Below, in pieces: positions 19,241 to 28,233 of a stretch of DNA of 64,000 bases; position 1 is the stretch's first letter, and every line of letters starts with the position of its first letter. The DNA comes from Pasteuria penetrans (GTDB taxonomy: Bacteria; Bacillota; Bacilli; Thermoactinomycetales; Thermoactinomycetaceae). Below the pieces are notes generated by a model, which saw only the letters and a list, made by a program, of their open reading frames with translations, did not search any database and had not been told where the DNA came from. A program made the position numbers and the translations under genes. The stretch is taken from positions 186,001 through 250,000 of the forward strand of contig NZ_UZAC03000001.1 of assembly GCF_900538055.1 (NCBI RefSeq). The letters are read 5' to 3'.

Positions 19241-20257
19241 TCACGACCCACCCAATGAAACAGCCCCCGCCGTCGCGAGGACATCGGCCATACCCCGCAT
19301 TACATCCCTCTCAGCCAGAAGAGAAGCCTGCTGAAAAGCCGCTGTCCAAGCCTGCTCATTGGCAGAACCATGAACCTTGATGATCAGCGCGGATAACCCT
19401 AACAGGGGAGCTCCACCGTACTGATGGTAATTCATAACCTCTTGTAGGGCACGCAGACGATTCCGCAGAGAGAAAACGGCTAAACGACTCCATAGGGTAC
19501 TGTGACCCAACAATTCCCTCTGCAAACGCTGCACCGCCACACGGGCTACACCTTCGGTAGTCTTAAGCAGGACATTGCCGTTCATGCCATCCGCCACCAA
19601 TACGTCACAAACGTCCTCCATTGCGTCCCGCGCCTCAATGTTGCCCACAAAACGGATTCGAGGCTCCGCCGCCAACAAACGATGGGATTCACGAATTCTT
19701 TCCGGACCTTTGTTAGACTCCGTACCCAAATTCAAGAGGGCAACACGGGGATTTCTACAACCCGTGACATGGGAAACGTAAAAACTGCCCAGAAGGGCAT
19801 ACTGGAACAAATGGTCCGGTCTGGCATCAGGATTAGCACCCACATCAAGCAACAACTTCGGGGGAGCATTGTCTGCCATAAGAGAGGGATACCACAGAGA
19901 GAGCGCCGGTCGAGATACCCCTCGGATACGGCCCACAAGACGCGAACCAGCAACCAAAAGAGCCCCCGTATTACCGGCACTCAACAAAACATCCGCTTTC
20001 CCCTTCTGTAAAAGAGAACAAGATAGAACCAGAGAGGACTCCGGCTTACCGCGCACAGCTTGAACAGGGCTCTCCGTATTCTCAATAACAGAACGTGCTA
20101 CGATATGCTGCACGTTAGGGATTTTAGGAGTAGGAAGATCCGGTAACCCAACAACCAACAGGGTAACCCCTGGCAACTCTCTAGCCATCCTCTCCACGCT
20201 AGACAAAATTACCTCAGGGGTCCGATCCCCCCCATGGGCATCTACAAGCAAACGCAT
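19241..20257 (-). CDS. plsX: Phosphate acyltransferase PlsX
   Basis: Makes acyl-phosphate from acyl-ACP for the PlsY step of phosphatidic-acid synthesis. The N-terminus MRLLVDAHGGDRTPEVIL is typical, followed by LLSAGNTGALLVAGSRLVGR and DVLVADGMNGNVLLKTTEG. ATG at 20257 is chosen over an upstream in-frame ATG (20332) because homology starts there and GAGGGGG lies upstream; the upstream start would also overlap rpmF. About 338 residues, the usual length. No fapR gene accompanies it, unlike in B. subtilis. Operon: yceD-rpmF-plsX-fabH-fabD, the arrangement also common outside Bacillus. Confidence 0.94.
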   Translation of the reverse strand: MRLLVDAHGGDRTPEVILSSVERMARELPGVTLLVVGLPDLPTPKIPNVQHIVARSVIENTESPVQAVRGKPESSLVLSCSLLQKGKADVLLSAGNTGALLVAGSRLVGRIRGVSRPALSLWYPSLMADNAPPKLLLDVGANPDARPDHLFQYALLGSFYVSHVTGCRNPRVALLNLGTESNKGPERIRESHRLLAAEPRIRFVGNIEARDAMEDVCDVLVADGMNGNVLLKTTEGVARVAVQRLQRELLGHSTLWSRLAVFSLRNRLRALQEVMNYHQYGGAPLLGLSALIIKVHGSANEQAWTAAFQQASLLAERDVMRGMADVLATAGAVSLGGS

Positions 20258-20291
20258 GCCACAACAGACCCCCTCTCCTTCAGAGTTTCCC

Positions 20292-20480
20292 CTAAGCTCC
20301 CGCCCTCTTCTGCTTACCATAATTCCGGCCACGATAAACCCTACATCCGCGACAAATACGGTGCGGGGGAGTCAGTTCTCCGCAATTCGGACAGGCTCGC
20401 AAGGCAGGTGGGCTCAATTTCCAATGCGTACGGCGCTTGCGTTGTTTACTACGTGATAGCTTCTGCTTAGGTACAGCCAT
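20292..20480 (-). CDS. rpmF: 50S ribosomal protein L32
   Basis: 62-residue basic protein beginning MAVPKQKLSRSKQRKRR. The zinc ribbon CPNCGELTPPHRICRGC is intact, so this is the zinc-binding form. ATG at 20480 is chosen from three in-frame Met codons because the family starts MAVPK. An AGGTGAGTGATG segment supplies the ribosome-binding site. It is 56 bp downstream of yceD and 34 bp upstream of plsX. Confidence 0.95.
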   Translation of the reverse strand: MAVPKQKLSRSKQRKRRTHWKLSPPALRACPNCGELTPPHRICRGCRVYRGRNYGKQKRAGA

Positions 20481-20536
20481 CATCACTCACCTCCTTCCCT
20501 CCCATAGTCGAGGAACCACCCGGTCCAACGGGGGAC

Positions 20537-20992
20537 TCAGACCCCCTCCCATGAGGATAAATCCCTCCAGCGGGGATCCGGTCCCTCCTCCTCCCCTGAA
20601 CACGAACAACGCGTGACACGTTCCCCACATGCGATGCAAAGTCCCGGACAATCCTTGTGACAAATTGCGATCATGGGCAACTCTAGCAGCAACGCCTCCT
20701 GAACCCGCGACGTCAAATCAACCCCCTTCTCATCCCCAGGGAAAGACTCCGACCAGGTAGAACACAGTGGCCTTGCAAATGTACCAAGGCAACGTGCACA
20801 GGAAAGTTCAGCAACTGTTTCCTGCTTCGCATCCACACGAAAGCGGTCCCTGCATCGAACACCCACCGCCCTTACGGTAATAGGTTGCAGCGACACCAAT
20901 TCTAGGACATCATCCACCAGGGCATCCAACGTCACTACACCCTGATGCTTCTGTGGGGCACTCATTGACCCATCCGGGAGGACGATCCGCAT
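20537..20992 (-). CDS. yceD: YceD/DUF177 family protein (YlbN-like)
   Basis: 151 residues. Family features are the CARCLGTF motif near the middle (about residue 66) and a C-terminal cluster CPGLCIACGERVTRCSC. The family is nearly always encoded next to rpmF and is linked to 23S rRNA or ribosome assembly in bacteria and chloroplasts. The start ATG at 20992 has GGAGGGAGT upstream. The N-terminus is slightly shorter than in Bacillus YlbN. First gene of the lipid/ribosome operon. Confidence 0.85.
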   Translation of the reverse strand: MRIVLPDGSMSAPQKHQGVVTLDALVDDVLELVSLQPITVRAVGVRCRDRFRVDAKQETVAELSCARCLGTFARPLCSTWSESFPGDEKGVDLTSRVQEALLLELPMIAICHKDCPGLCIACGERVTRCSCSGEEEGPDPRWRDLSSWEGV

Positions 20993-21593
20993 GCCCTACT
21001 CCCTCCTCTTGTTCAGAAAAAGCGCGTATGGACAAACTGCTATCTAAAAATTTCCTTTCCATGGAAAAGGTAGCATGCGAAACCGGAGTTATTGGGTAGC
21101 CAACAGACTCATTGTAGCCGCATACACACAAAAATTCAACGTACCCCCCATCCACCGTTGCAAACACAAATCATATTCCCATAAGATTTTGGAAAACCCC
21201 TATGCATAGGAACGGGAGGCTCATACCATCCCGTACCATAGGATTTGTATCAAGCCATTTCCCCCGGGCCACGCCTGAGCTACATGGTTTATAAGATTTA
21301 TGATTCCACACCATCCACACATAGGATCAAAACCATAACCCTATAGGTCCGAATGAGACACACCCTGCTCATACCAGAAACCATTCACCGTACTGTTAGA
21401 GATAAGACAAACCGTTAGGAATAATAAAAAAATAATTAAAAATTTATTGTAGTATTCTAAATACACAATGCGAGCGGACATACCACGAGGGAAACACCTC
21501 CATACCCCCTTAGGATACGTAAGGGGCGAGAGAACAAACCCCATACCCTATGCATATAGTAAACCATTCCCCACAACAGGGGAGGTGAAGGCA
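20993..21593. other. Divergent intergenic region upstream of yceD
   Basis: About 600 bp between divergent genes. It must hold promoters for both sides, but I found no strong sigma-A pair. The segment 21400-21450 is very AT-rich. No gene supported. Confidence 0.4.
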
Positions 21594-21950
21594 TTGTCAC
21601 GTGAACATATGTACCAATCCGTTGCGAGGTCTGTGAATGGTATCATCGGGAGACCCGTTGTCACTGTATCCGCCCTCCAAACCCTATCACAGGAATGTTT
21701 GCATGTACGAAGGACGTACGGTCAATTGGAATTGATGCGCTTTGCACAGGGGATACCAAGTCGTTTCATGTCCCCTGCAGAAATAGAGAAATTACAATAT
21801 GACGTGCGTTTTCCGGAAATAGCCAATAACGTTATTCGTATCGCCATGGGGGAGGGAATCATCAATACGCGGGAGGCCCGTATGTTACAAAAAATGCTTA
21901 CCTCACATACCGGCAAGAAAGCCAATGGAAAACGAAGAATGCGTTGGTAA
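21594..21950 (+). CDS. Conserved-looking protein of unknown function (118 aa)
   Basis: I do not recognise the family. The start is taken as TTG at 21594 because GGGGAGGTGAAGG lies immediately upstream; the frame is open further back, but with poor coding character. The protein begins SREHMYQSVARSVNGIIGRPV, has a long mixed helical middle (LELMRFAQGIPSRFMSPAEIEKL) and ends in a basic tail KKANGKRRMRW. No signal peptide or membrane segment. Its end overlaps the next frame by 26 bp, which suggests translational coupling. Probably cytosolic or a spore component. Confidence 0.55.
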   Translation: MSREHMYQSVARSVNGIIGRPVVTVSALQTLSQECLHVRRTYGQLELMRFAQGIPSRFMSPAEIEKLQYDVRFPEIANNVIRIAMGEGIINTREARMLQKMLTSHTGKKANGKRRMRW

Positions 21951-22440
21951 TTTTTATACACGTCACCCGTGTACCCCTTTTCACCCGCTGCTGTTGGGGG
22001 CCCAGCTTCATGATGGATTATATGGGGAAGCGGTACACGGAGAAAGAGAGGCCTCAGGAATGCCCAGAGTGAAACAACGATTGGTAACCGAAACAACGAC
22101 GGCACGACTCCGCCGCTGGATCCGCGAGGAGGTAGAATCACAATTACAGCGACACGGTGTTGTAACACCCTTTAGTGGGTACAACAAGGGAGCAAAACGA
22201 ACCGAGAGCGCATGGACTCCTCCTTGGGAGGGTGAGGGACCTTCTAATCAAGGAAATGAACCAGGTGCTAACTTTACCTATCGTAACCCAAATTCATTTT
22301 CACCTGTTACCGAGCAACCCCAAACGTTGCCAGAAAACAACCCAGAACCTTATACACCCAAATCCCCCCGCATCAACAAACAACCCCCTACCCTGGCTAG
22401 ACGACGAACCAGTACTCGACGACGACGGGCTAATTTATAA
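21925..22440 (+). CDS. Pro/Asn-rich protein with an arginine-rich tail, unknown function
   Basis: 171 residues, overlapping the end of the preceding gene by 26 bp in another frame. Residues 48-75 (VKQRLVTETTTARLRRWIRE...) look helical and basic. The second half is low-complexity, rich in Pro, Asn, Thr and Gln. The C-terminus is a cluster RRRTSTRRRRANL that could bind nucleic acid or cell-wall polymers. The ribosome-binding site is weak, so expression would rely on coupling. It resembles some spore-coat proteins in composition only. A spurious frame cannot be excluded. Confidence 0.45.
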   Translation: MENEECVGNFYTRHPCTPFHPLLLGAQLHDGLYGEAVHGEREASGMPRVKQRLVTETTTARLRRWIREEVESQLQRHGVVTPFSGYNKGAKRTESAWTPPWEGEGPSNQGNEPGANFTYRNPNSFSPVTEQPQTLPENNPEPYTPKSPRINKQPPTLARRRTSTRRRRANL

Positions 22441-23809
22441 AAAATTATCCATTATCTAAACACTGTCCCTATCATCCGCCCCCTTTGCTACTGAATAACT
22501 ACGATTTATTGGTAGTAGCACAAGGGGAATTTTCCATTTCATTCGGGAATGAAAGATCAAGAGAAAATATAAACATTCCCCTTCTCGTACCGAATCGATC
22601 ATAATTTTATTACCCATAAGGGGGCTGTTAGCCCCTCTATGAGTCTACTAGGACCGATGGCCCCCGGGTTCGTGTGTGGATTCTCGAAAGGAATCCCCCA
22701 GGGGTACATTTCTTCTATTTATATGTATTTTAAAACTATGATTATTACATATAAAAAAATATAAAAAGAACCCCTCGGAACCGTATCATTTTTCATGGGG
22801 AATGCCCTCCCAATAGATCCTAGTTATCTCTTCCACAAACGAATATCTGTTGAATCATCGAACCACTCTCTCCCATCGCCCGATAGATTGCATTCGATCA
22901 CGTACGTAAAATCCCCAGGGAAGTCCCTCCGGGGATTTTTAGAGGTTCACCGTACCCAAAGGAGATCCCCTCTGAACCTAAATCAATAAAATATAGTTAT
23001 TTTTTATAAATATAGGAGTTAAAACCAATTCTTTTCCCTTCCACTCAGTATCTTGGCATGTTCTACCTAAGGTGCCCAATGAATGGGGCTTTCCAAATAT
23101 AGATCAGGTGGGCGGAACCCCTAACCCCCCCACTACAGCATACGCGACCAAGAACCATCTTGTCCTCTATATACAGAGGTACCCGGTATCCCCCCTTGGT
23201 TCCCCTGCGCCTAACAACAATCGTCCACACATTTTACTACGTCATGGAATGGAAGAAAACCTATCTACTATCCTAGCTAGTGGCACATGGTATACGGTCG
23301 GAATGAATCCAGGCTCTCTTCCATACAATAGGGGGACGCAGCCACACAAACGTCTAGCAGGCCGATCGTCCCCGTATCGTGAAAAAAACAAGAGATACCG
23401 GAGATTCTCGCACACAGGAACAGACTGGATCGTGTAGCTATGAAAATTCGTAATGGAAATGGAGCAAAGAAGAACAGCCCGCCAGATTGGTTCCGGAAGG
23501 ATCAAGTGGAAAGTCCTACAAAAAGGATCCCGTTGGGGGGATTCCGACCCCCAGGGACCTACTAAATGATAGTACCACGCCCATCCAATGATAAAAAACC
23601 TTAATTTGTATACTTGCAAAAACATCAAGATGTATATTACAATTTATTTATATTATTTATTATATAATAAAATTATATTTTTATAATAAACGATCATCCG
23701 ATCATCTTATAATTATAACCTTGCTATCATTATCATATATCAAATGATAAGGGAGATAAATAAGGACAAGTATTTATTAAAATTCTCTCCCGGAGGTGGA
23801 ATAATTGAT
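22441..23809. other. Gene-free region with a partial R2 repeat
   Basis: About 1.37 kb. 22765-22850 is a partial R2 copy (TTTTCATGGGGAATGCCCTC and following). A 121-codon frame at 23072-23437 has unlikely composition and no ribosome-binding site. Bases 23247-23325 weakly resemble 37040-37120 in the intron-like relic. The end (23630-23740) is extremely AT-rich and precedes the next gene as a promoter region. Confidence 0.4.
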
Positions 23810-24064
23810 ATGAAAAAAAATAAATTTAAATATAATATAAAAATTTTAGGTATAACTGTTGTAAGTACATTATCGCTCTGCCTCCTGCCACAGGATCATC
23901 TATTTGCAGAGGGACTGCTCCGAGACATGGTACTAACCGGGAGCAACATATCTGTAACCCATATAACGGACTGGGTCAAAGAAAAGATTATGGGACTTAT
24001 CTCAGGAATGTTCGAACAACAACCGCAACAGCAATCACAACAGCAATCACAACAACCGCAGTAA
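23810..24064 (+). CDS. Small secreted protein, shared-leader family L1, member 1
   Basis: 84 residues. ATG at 23810 has GGAGGTGG 10 bases upstream. The signal peptide starts MKKNKFKYNIKILGITVV and probably cleaves after LFA (about residue 34). The mature part is about 50 residues and ends in Gln-rich repeats (QQPQQQSQQQSQQPQ). The leader is nearly identical, also at DNA level, to that of the gene at 24350, but the mature parts are unrelated. No family recognised. Unusually AT-rich start region. Confidence 0.65.
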   Translation: MKKNKFKYNIKILGITVVSTLSLCLLPQDHLFAEGLLRDMVLTGSNISVTHITDWVKEKIMGLISGMFEQQPQQQSQQQSQQPQ

Positions 24065-24349
24065 CAATAAAGAACAGAAGGTCCTCTTATCCATGGCGGT
24101 GGAACACCCTTCCTTTGCGATGATCCCTACCCCTCACGGAAACTCTGGCTCCCATCGAGAACGTAACTGGATCCCGTATACTTGCGAGGATTTATTGGCA
24201 TATAGGGGCATAGGACTTTGGTATTGCTCCAAAACAAAAGGATGAGAGGATTATTATTTTTAAAAACACGTAGTATATAATTTGGTAGTAACATATCTAA
24301 ACTCACCTGGAAGACATTTAGAAGACGTTCACAGGGGGGCAGATCTGGT

Positions 24350-24568
24350 ATGAAAAAAAATAAATTTAAATATAATATAAAAATTTTGGGTATAACTGTT
24401 GTAAGTACACTATCGCTTAGTATCCTACCACAGGATCATTTATTCGCTGGATATTTTGGGGATCTGATGAAAAGTGAGGGGAGCATAATCATAGATCACA
24501 CCCTGGGTAGTATTTCACCCGAAATAGCGAAATTATGCAAAGACATGCTCTCAAAGTTCCTCTCCTAG
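24350..24568 (+). CDS. Small secreted protein, shared-leader family L1, member 2
   Basis: 72 residues. The leader is almost the same as in the gene at 23810 (differences only near SILPQDHLFAG). The mature part, about 38 residues, reads YFGDLMKSEGSIIIDHTLGS and ends KDMLSKFLS, amphipathic and unlike member 1. AGGGGGG lies about 11 bases upstream of the ATG. Tandem arrangement, 285 bp apart. A short secreted peptide, toxin or host-directed effector are all possible; sequence alone does not say. Confidence 0.6.
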   Translation: MKKNKFKYNIKILGITVVSTLSLSILPQDHLFAGYFGDLMKSEGSIIIDHTLGSISPEIAKLCKDMLSKFLS

Positions 24569-24585
24569 GGGGGCCAACCATCCCC

Positions 24586-24705
24586 CTGAAGAACCGTACG
24601 ATTTCCTGTGTGGAACATACCTCCTCTATAAATCCAGTCACACCTCTGGACAAAATAATGAACAACATAATTTATTATCTGTTCCTAGTTTATGCCTTCC
24701 AGGCT
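24586..24705 (+). repeat. Dispersed repeat R2, copy 4
   Basis: Reads CGTACGATTTCCTGTGTGGA, then TATAAATCCAGTCACACC and CTGTTCCTAGTTT, collinear with 15230-15350. Confidence 0.55.
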
Positions 24706-24844
24706 ACTACCTATAGTCATAGAGTTTCCTTCCCTTTTTCCACCATGAATTCGAACCAGCGTGGGGAAAAGAGGGGAACCCCCTAAAAAACGCCGTAACA
24801 ATGGGGATTGGGTGAGTTGGGGGCAGAGCCATTTCGTACCATGC

Positions 24845-24995
24845 CCTTAGATTAAAAAACGGGGACGGTCAGATCTTTCTGTACGGAACCTCCATACGTC
24901 AAAAAACCCGCTCCAGTAAGGAGCAGGGTTTTATTTTTTTAAAAATGTTAATTGGGAATCCAACCCGAACCCTTGTATCTATCTTTCTCTATACC
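24845..24995 (+). repeat. Repeat R3, left copy, with terminator-like hairpin
   Basis: About 150 bp whose reverse complement recurs at 28055-28210. It contains GACGGTCAGATCTTTCTGTA, a hairpin (CCCGCTCC / GGAGCAGGG, 24907-24928) followed by a T-rich run, and TTAATTGGGAATCCAACCC. Confidence 0.75.
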
Positions 24996-25658
24996 TTTCA
25001 GGCCTCATTGGGTATGATTTAATATATATTCATAAATGCATTTATATTGTTATTTTTATTTTATAATTATGAATATGATACAAGGATTGCCCCTATCGTG
25101 TCAGATTCAGATGATGATGATCCCCATAATGTGTACTTGTGAGGCCTGTAAAACCTTGTTGGGGGTTCCCAAAGGCCCGGTAACACTTGCACACTTGCAT
25201 TGCAGTGTTAGGGATTCCGTCCCTTCCATTAGACCCAGGGGATTGGGAAGTTCCACTGGCACCCATATCATACCCCGGTGGTGTATCAGACCTTGTGGAA
25301 CCTAGGGAGAGACTAGCGGGAAATCGCTAACAGCTGCGGTATCCGGATCAGGACTGGGCCTAAATTGTACAGACCCTTGCGCGGGGAATCCGAAACCCAG
25401 GGAGGCAGTGGCACCTGTTTTCGGAGATCCTTGTATACTCATGGGACCTTGATAAACCGGGGGACCAACAGGGGTACCCACAGTGACGCCCCCGGAATCT
25501 AATCGAACCTACATTCAGGAATTCCGTACATCACCTACGGGATCCCCTAGATTCTTCCCCCGAGGGGATCAGGAATGTGGGCTAAGAGGACACCGGGGAA
25601 TCTGGTACGGTGGTAAGCCGGATACCACCAGGACGTATCAAACCATTGTAGCCATTTT
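24996..25658. other. Spacer left of the large transposase; possible Gly/Pro-rich gene relic
   Basis: No intact gene. On the minus strand, 25302-25500 reads as a Gly/Pro/Val-rich stretch (GGVTVGTPVGPPVYQGPMS...) that ends at a normal stop but has a stop directly upstream, so it could be the 3' relic of a surface-protein gene. Bases 25030-25080 are AT-rich. Confidence 0.3.
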
Positions 25659-27695
25659 CTATAACAAAAGCTGATTATGCCGTATCCATAATATCCCATT
25701 GCAACATTCAATAGTTTGTTTTGCCAACGAGGCAAGGATGTTCCCCAATTCTTGGCAATCTCCTTTCCATCCCTTTATACATATCTCCATAAGACTCCGA
25801 CAGTTTTTCTCGACACGCCCTATTCTAAACTCAAAACATTTTTCCTTATCAGAAATTTCTTCATCAAAGATTAGATCCCCTTCCTTGAATGGGAAAATAA
25901 AGGGGGATTTTTCCATCCTCAGTCCAGCTATGTGGGCTGCTCTCTCTTGGTCCTCTGTGCTGCGAAATCCACCTTTCCAATCAGCCCAGCGGCTTATGAG
26001 CCTATTCATACTCTCAATCCTATTAGTATTCAATAAAACCCTAATAATTTCTGGATTACTAAAAAACTTGACAACATTCGTATGTGATTCTATATTTACA
26101 CATAAGTATTCTATAGCGTCTTTCATTTCACTACCGTAGGTGGACTCGGGGGCGGACTTGAGAAGCCCAAATCTTTCCCAAACCTCTTCCTTGGTGGTGC
26201 CTTTTAAGACCCAGTAAGCTGCCTTCAAAAACACCGATCCCAATGGTCCTTTCAAACATTTCGGGATCTTTTTTCCTAGGTTACGAGTGAGGTGGACACC
26301 GCAGTAATGCAGCTTGGCTTGCGGAAATATCTTATCTCGTAAACCGGCGAACGACCGATGACGGTCGCTCAACATTAACTCCACATTCTTTGTAGAGAAA
26401 CCCCACTTCACCAGTTCCCCAACAAGCAGGGCATAATTGTCGGTAGATTCACTGTCCACGCTCTTACAACCCAAATATACCAGCTTGATGCCCTCGTCAT
26501 CTATGAAGATCCCGAGGGCTGTAAGTACGGGTTTTCCCCGTTTACGCTTCTTTTTCCTCTTACCCTTATGGGTGATGATGTCAGTGTGATCATAGGAGGC
26601 ATCCAACATGATGCCAAAACATTTATAACCGCTCAAATCCTGGTTACCAAAAGAATCTAGCCTGTTATAAAGAGGTTGGATATGGGATTTTAGAGTGGAT
26701 GGCGAGATCTCGATACCCCTTGCCTCATACAAGAGTTCGGATATACTCTGAAATGATATGCCTCTTATCCAAGAACCTTCCACTAATTTGAGATCACGAT
26801 ATCCCAAAATACCCGAATCGCCAATCATTTGAGTGGTAACGGCCTCACGCAATTGAGGAATGCGTATTTTCAACCCGTTTCGTTCACGAATGGTGAACCC
26901 ATTACGAGAGTTTCCGGGCATCATTCCATGGTTATACCATTGCTCAAAGCACAAACCTAGCTCTATAGCGTGCTTTAAACCGTTTGTACAAAACTCCTCT
27001 TCAATATCATCCACCCTATGATTCGTTAGTGGGGTTCTGATGAACGTAGAGAGAAACATCCTTGTTGATTGTTTGGGATATGTAGTAATAAACTGGTGCA
27101 TTCGAACAGCCATGTCGTTATCCCCTAAACAAATTTTAGCGGCTTTTGCCAGGTGGGAAGCTATCTCACGTTCCTCCTTAGACACTGTTATGTCGTCTGA
27201 TCCGTAGATTGCATCTGTAGATAATATCCTTAAGAGCTTTTGGTCTCTCTTCCAGATTACCGCTGCTCTCTCCCCCTGGGCTTTGGATCCCCCCTTCTTA
27301 GCGTTGTTTTCCTCCTTTTGTTCTTTCAATGACTCATTGTTGGGCTTTGGACACCATTTTTCAGCAATAGGGTCCTCCCCCTCTTTCGACTGTTGCTGTT
27401 CAAAACCCTGTTTACGATCATTGGGCCGGGAGGGGGGTGCTCCCTCACGTTCGAATTCCTCTGACAACGCGCAGAGGGATTCTCTTACTTTCCTAACCCT
27501 ATCCCTTTGTTCAACAGGAGTAAGCGGGGAATTCTCTATTTCTCTTGCCTCTTCAACAATATATTTCAATTGCGTTGGATCCCCGCTGGCTATGAAGTCC
27601 CCATAGCTGTACTGCAGAGGTGAAACATGAAAAAGGGGCTGGCTTGACGGGTTGTCTTTTCGGGAAATTGTGGTACAATGACGTGGAGTGCTCAT
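25659..27695 (-). CDS. Large Mutator/IS256-like transposase (678 aa), apparently intact
   Basis: DDE transposase of the IS256/MULE superfamily. Visible elements: N-terminal NGFTIRERNGLKIRIPQLR (residues about 265-285), first acidic strand GIMLDASYD (about 370), a basic KGKRKKKRKRGK insert, second acidic region VELMLSDRHRSFAGL (about 435), the C..H motif YCGVHLTRNLGKK, and the glutamate helix TNRIESMNRLISRW (about 565). The first 250 residues are a Lys/Glu/Gln-rich extension longer than in standard IS256 (about 400 aa). Start ATG at 27695 behind GGGGAGGAAG. It is flanked by inverted R3 repeats at 24845 and 28210. No frameshift, so it may be active. Confidence 0.78.
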   Translation of the reverse strand: MSTPRHCTTISRKDNPSSQPLFHVSPLQYSYGDFIASGDPTQLKYIVEEAREIENSPLTPVEQRDRVRKVRESLCALSEEFEREGAPPSRPNDRKQGFEQQQSKEGEDPIAEKWCPKPNNESLKEQKEENNAKKGGSKAQGERAAVIWKRDQKLLRILSTDAIYGSDDITVSKEEREIASHLAKAAKICLGDNDMAVRMHQFITTYPKQSTRMFLSTFIRTPLTNHRVDDIEEEFCTNGLKHAIELGLCFEQWYNHGMMPGNSRNGFTIRERNGLKIRIPQLREAVTTQMIGDSGILGYRDLKLVEGSWIRGISFQSISELLYEARGIEISPSTLKSHIQPLYNRLDSFGNQDLSGYKCFGIMLDASYDHTDIITHKGKRKKKRKRGKPVLTALGIFIDDEGIKLVYLGCKSVDSESTDNYALLVGELVKWGFSTKNVELMLSDRHRSFAGLRDKIFPQAKLHYCGVHLTRNLGKKIPKCLKGPLGSVFLKAAYWVLKGTTKEEVWERFGLLKSAPESTYGSEMKDAIEYLCVNIESHTNVVKFFSNPEIIRVLLNTNRIESMNRLISRWADWKGGFRSTEDQERAAHIAGLRMEKSPFIFPFKEGDLIFDEEISDKEKCFEFRIGRVEKNCRSLMEICIKGWKGDCQELGNILASLAKQTIECCNGILWIRHNQLLL

Positions 27696-28054
27696 TTCTT
27701 CCTCCCCTTTCGAAAGTATGTTTAGACTTTGGTGGGTTTGAATATCTTAGACAATAGGGTGTGAAGTATTTGGGCACTCTTTTGTGTGCGATTTCTTGCG
27801 AACCATGTTTTTTCCCATTCCCTTTACCATCATTTCGGTAATAACAGCGAACATTTGCTACAATATACACTGTAAGATTATATTTTGCAAGACGTATTTC
27901 TATATGAATTTGGCCTCACGGATAATTGCAAAGATCTACCTTGACAAGGGTTGAATATTATGGTTTTCGTAATTCGATGTTATTTATACAAAAAAATTAT
28001 GAAATTTTATAATAAACAAACAATATCATCGTTTAATATAGATATAAAATTACT

Positions 28055-28210
28055 ATAAACAGGTCCTGAATAGATAGATACAGGATTTGGGTTGGATTCC
28101 CAATTAACATTTTTAAACAAATAAAACCCTGCTCCTTGCTGGAGCAGGGTTTTTGACGTACAGAGGTTCTGTACAGAAAGATCTGACCGTCCCCAATTCA
28201 CACCCCCAAT
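28055..28210 (-). repeat. Repeat R3, right copy (inverted)
   Basis: The reverse complement of 24845-24995 with few differences (GGGGACGGTCAGATCTTTCT; the CCCTGCTCC hairpin; TTAATTGGGAATCCAACCC). Together the two copies bracket the 678-residue transposase and about 3.3 kb in total. Confidence 0.75.
28121..28155 (-). terminator. Rho-independent terminator after the CAP-domain gene
   Basis: Perfect 9-bp stem (28127-28135 with 28141-28149), 5-base loop, followed on the minus strand by TTTTATTT. The other strand has TTTTT after the same stem, so it can work in both directions. It lies 80 bp past the CAP gene stop. Confidence 0.8.
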
Positions 28211-28233
28211 GGGATGCTGCCCCCTCCTGTCCA

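Noticed and set aside
23072-23437. 121-codon plus-strand frame
   Set aside because: No ribosome-binding site, erratic composition, and it lies among repeat-derived DNA.
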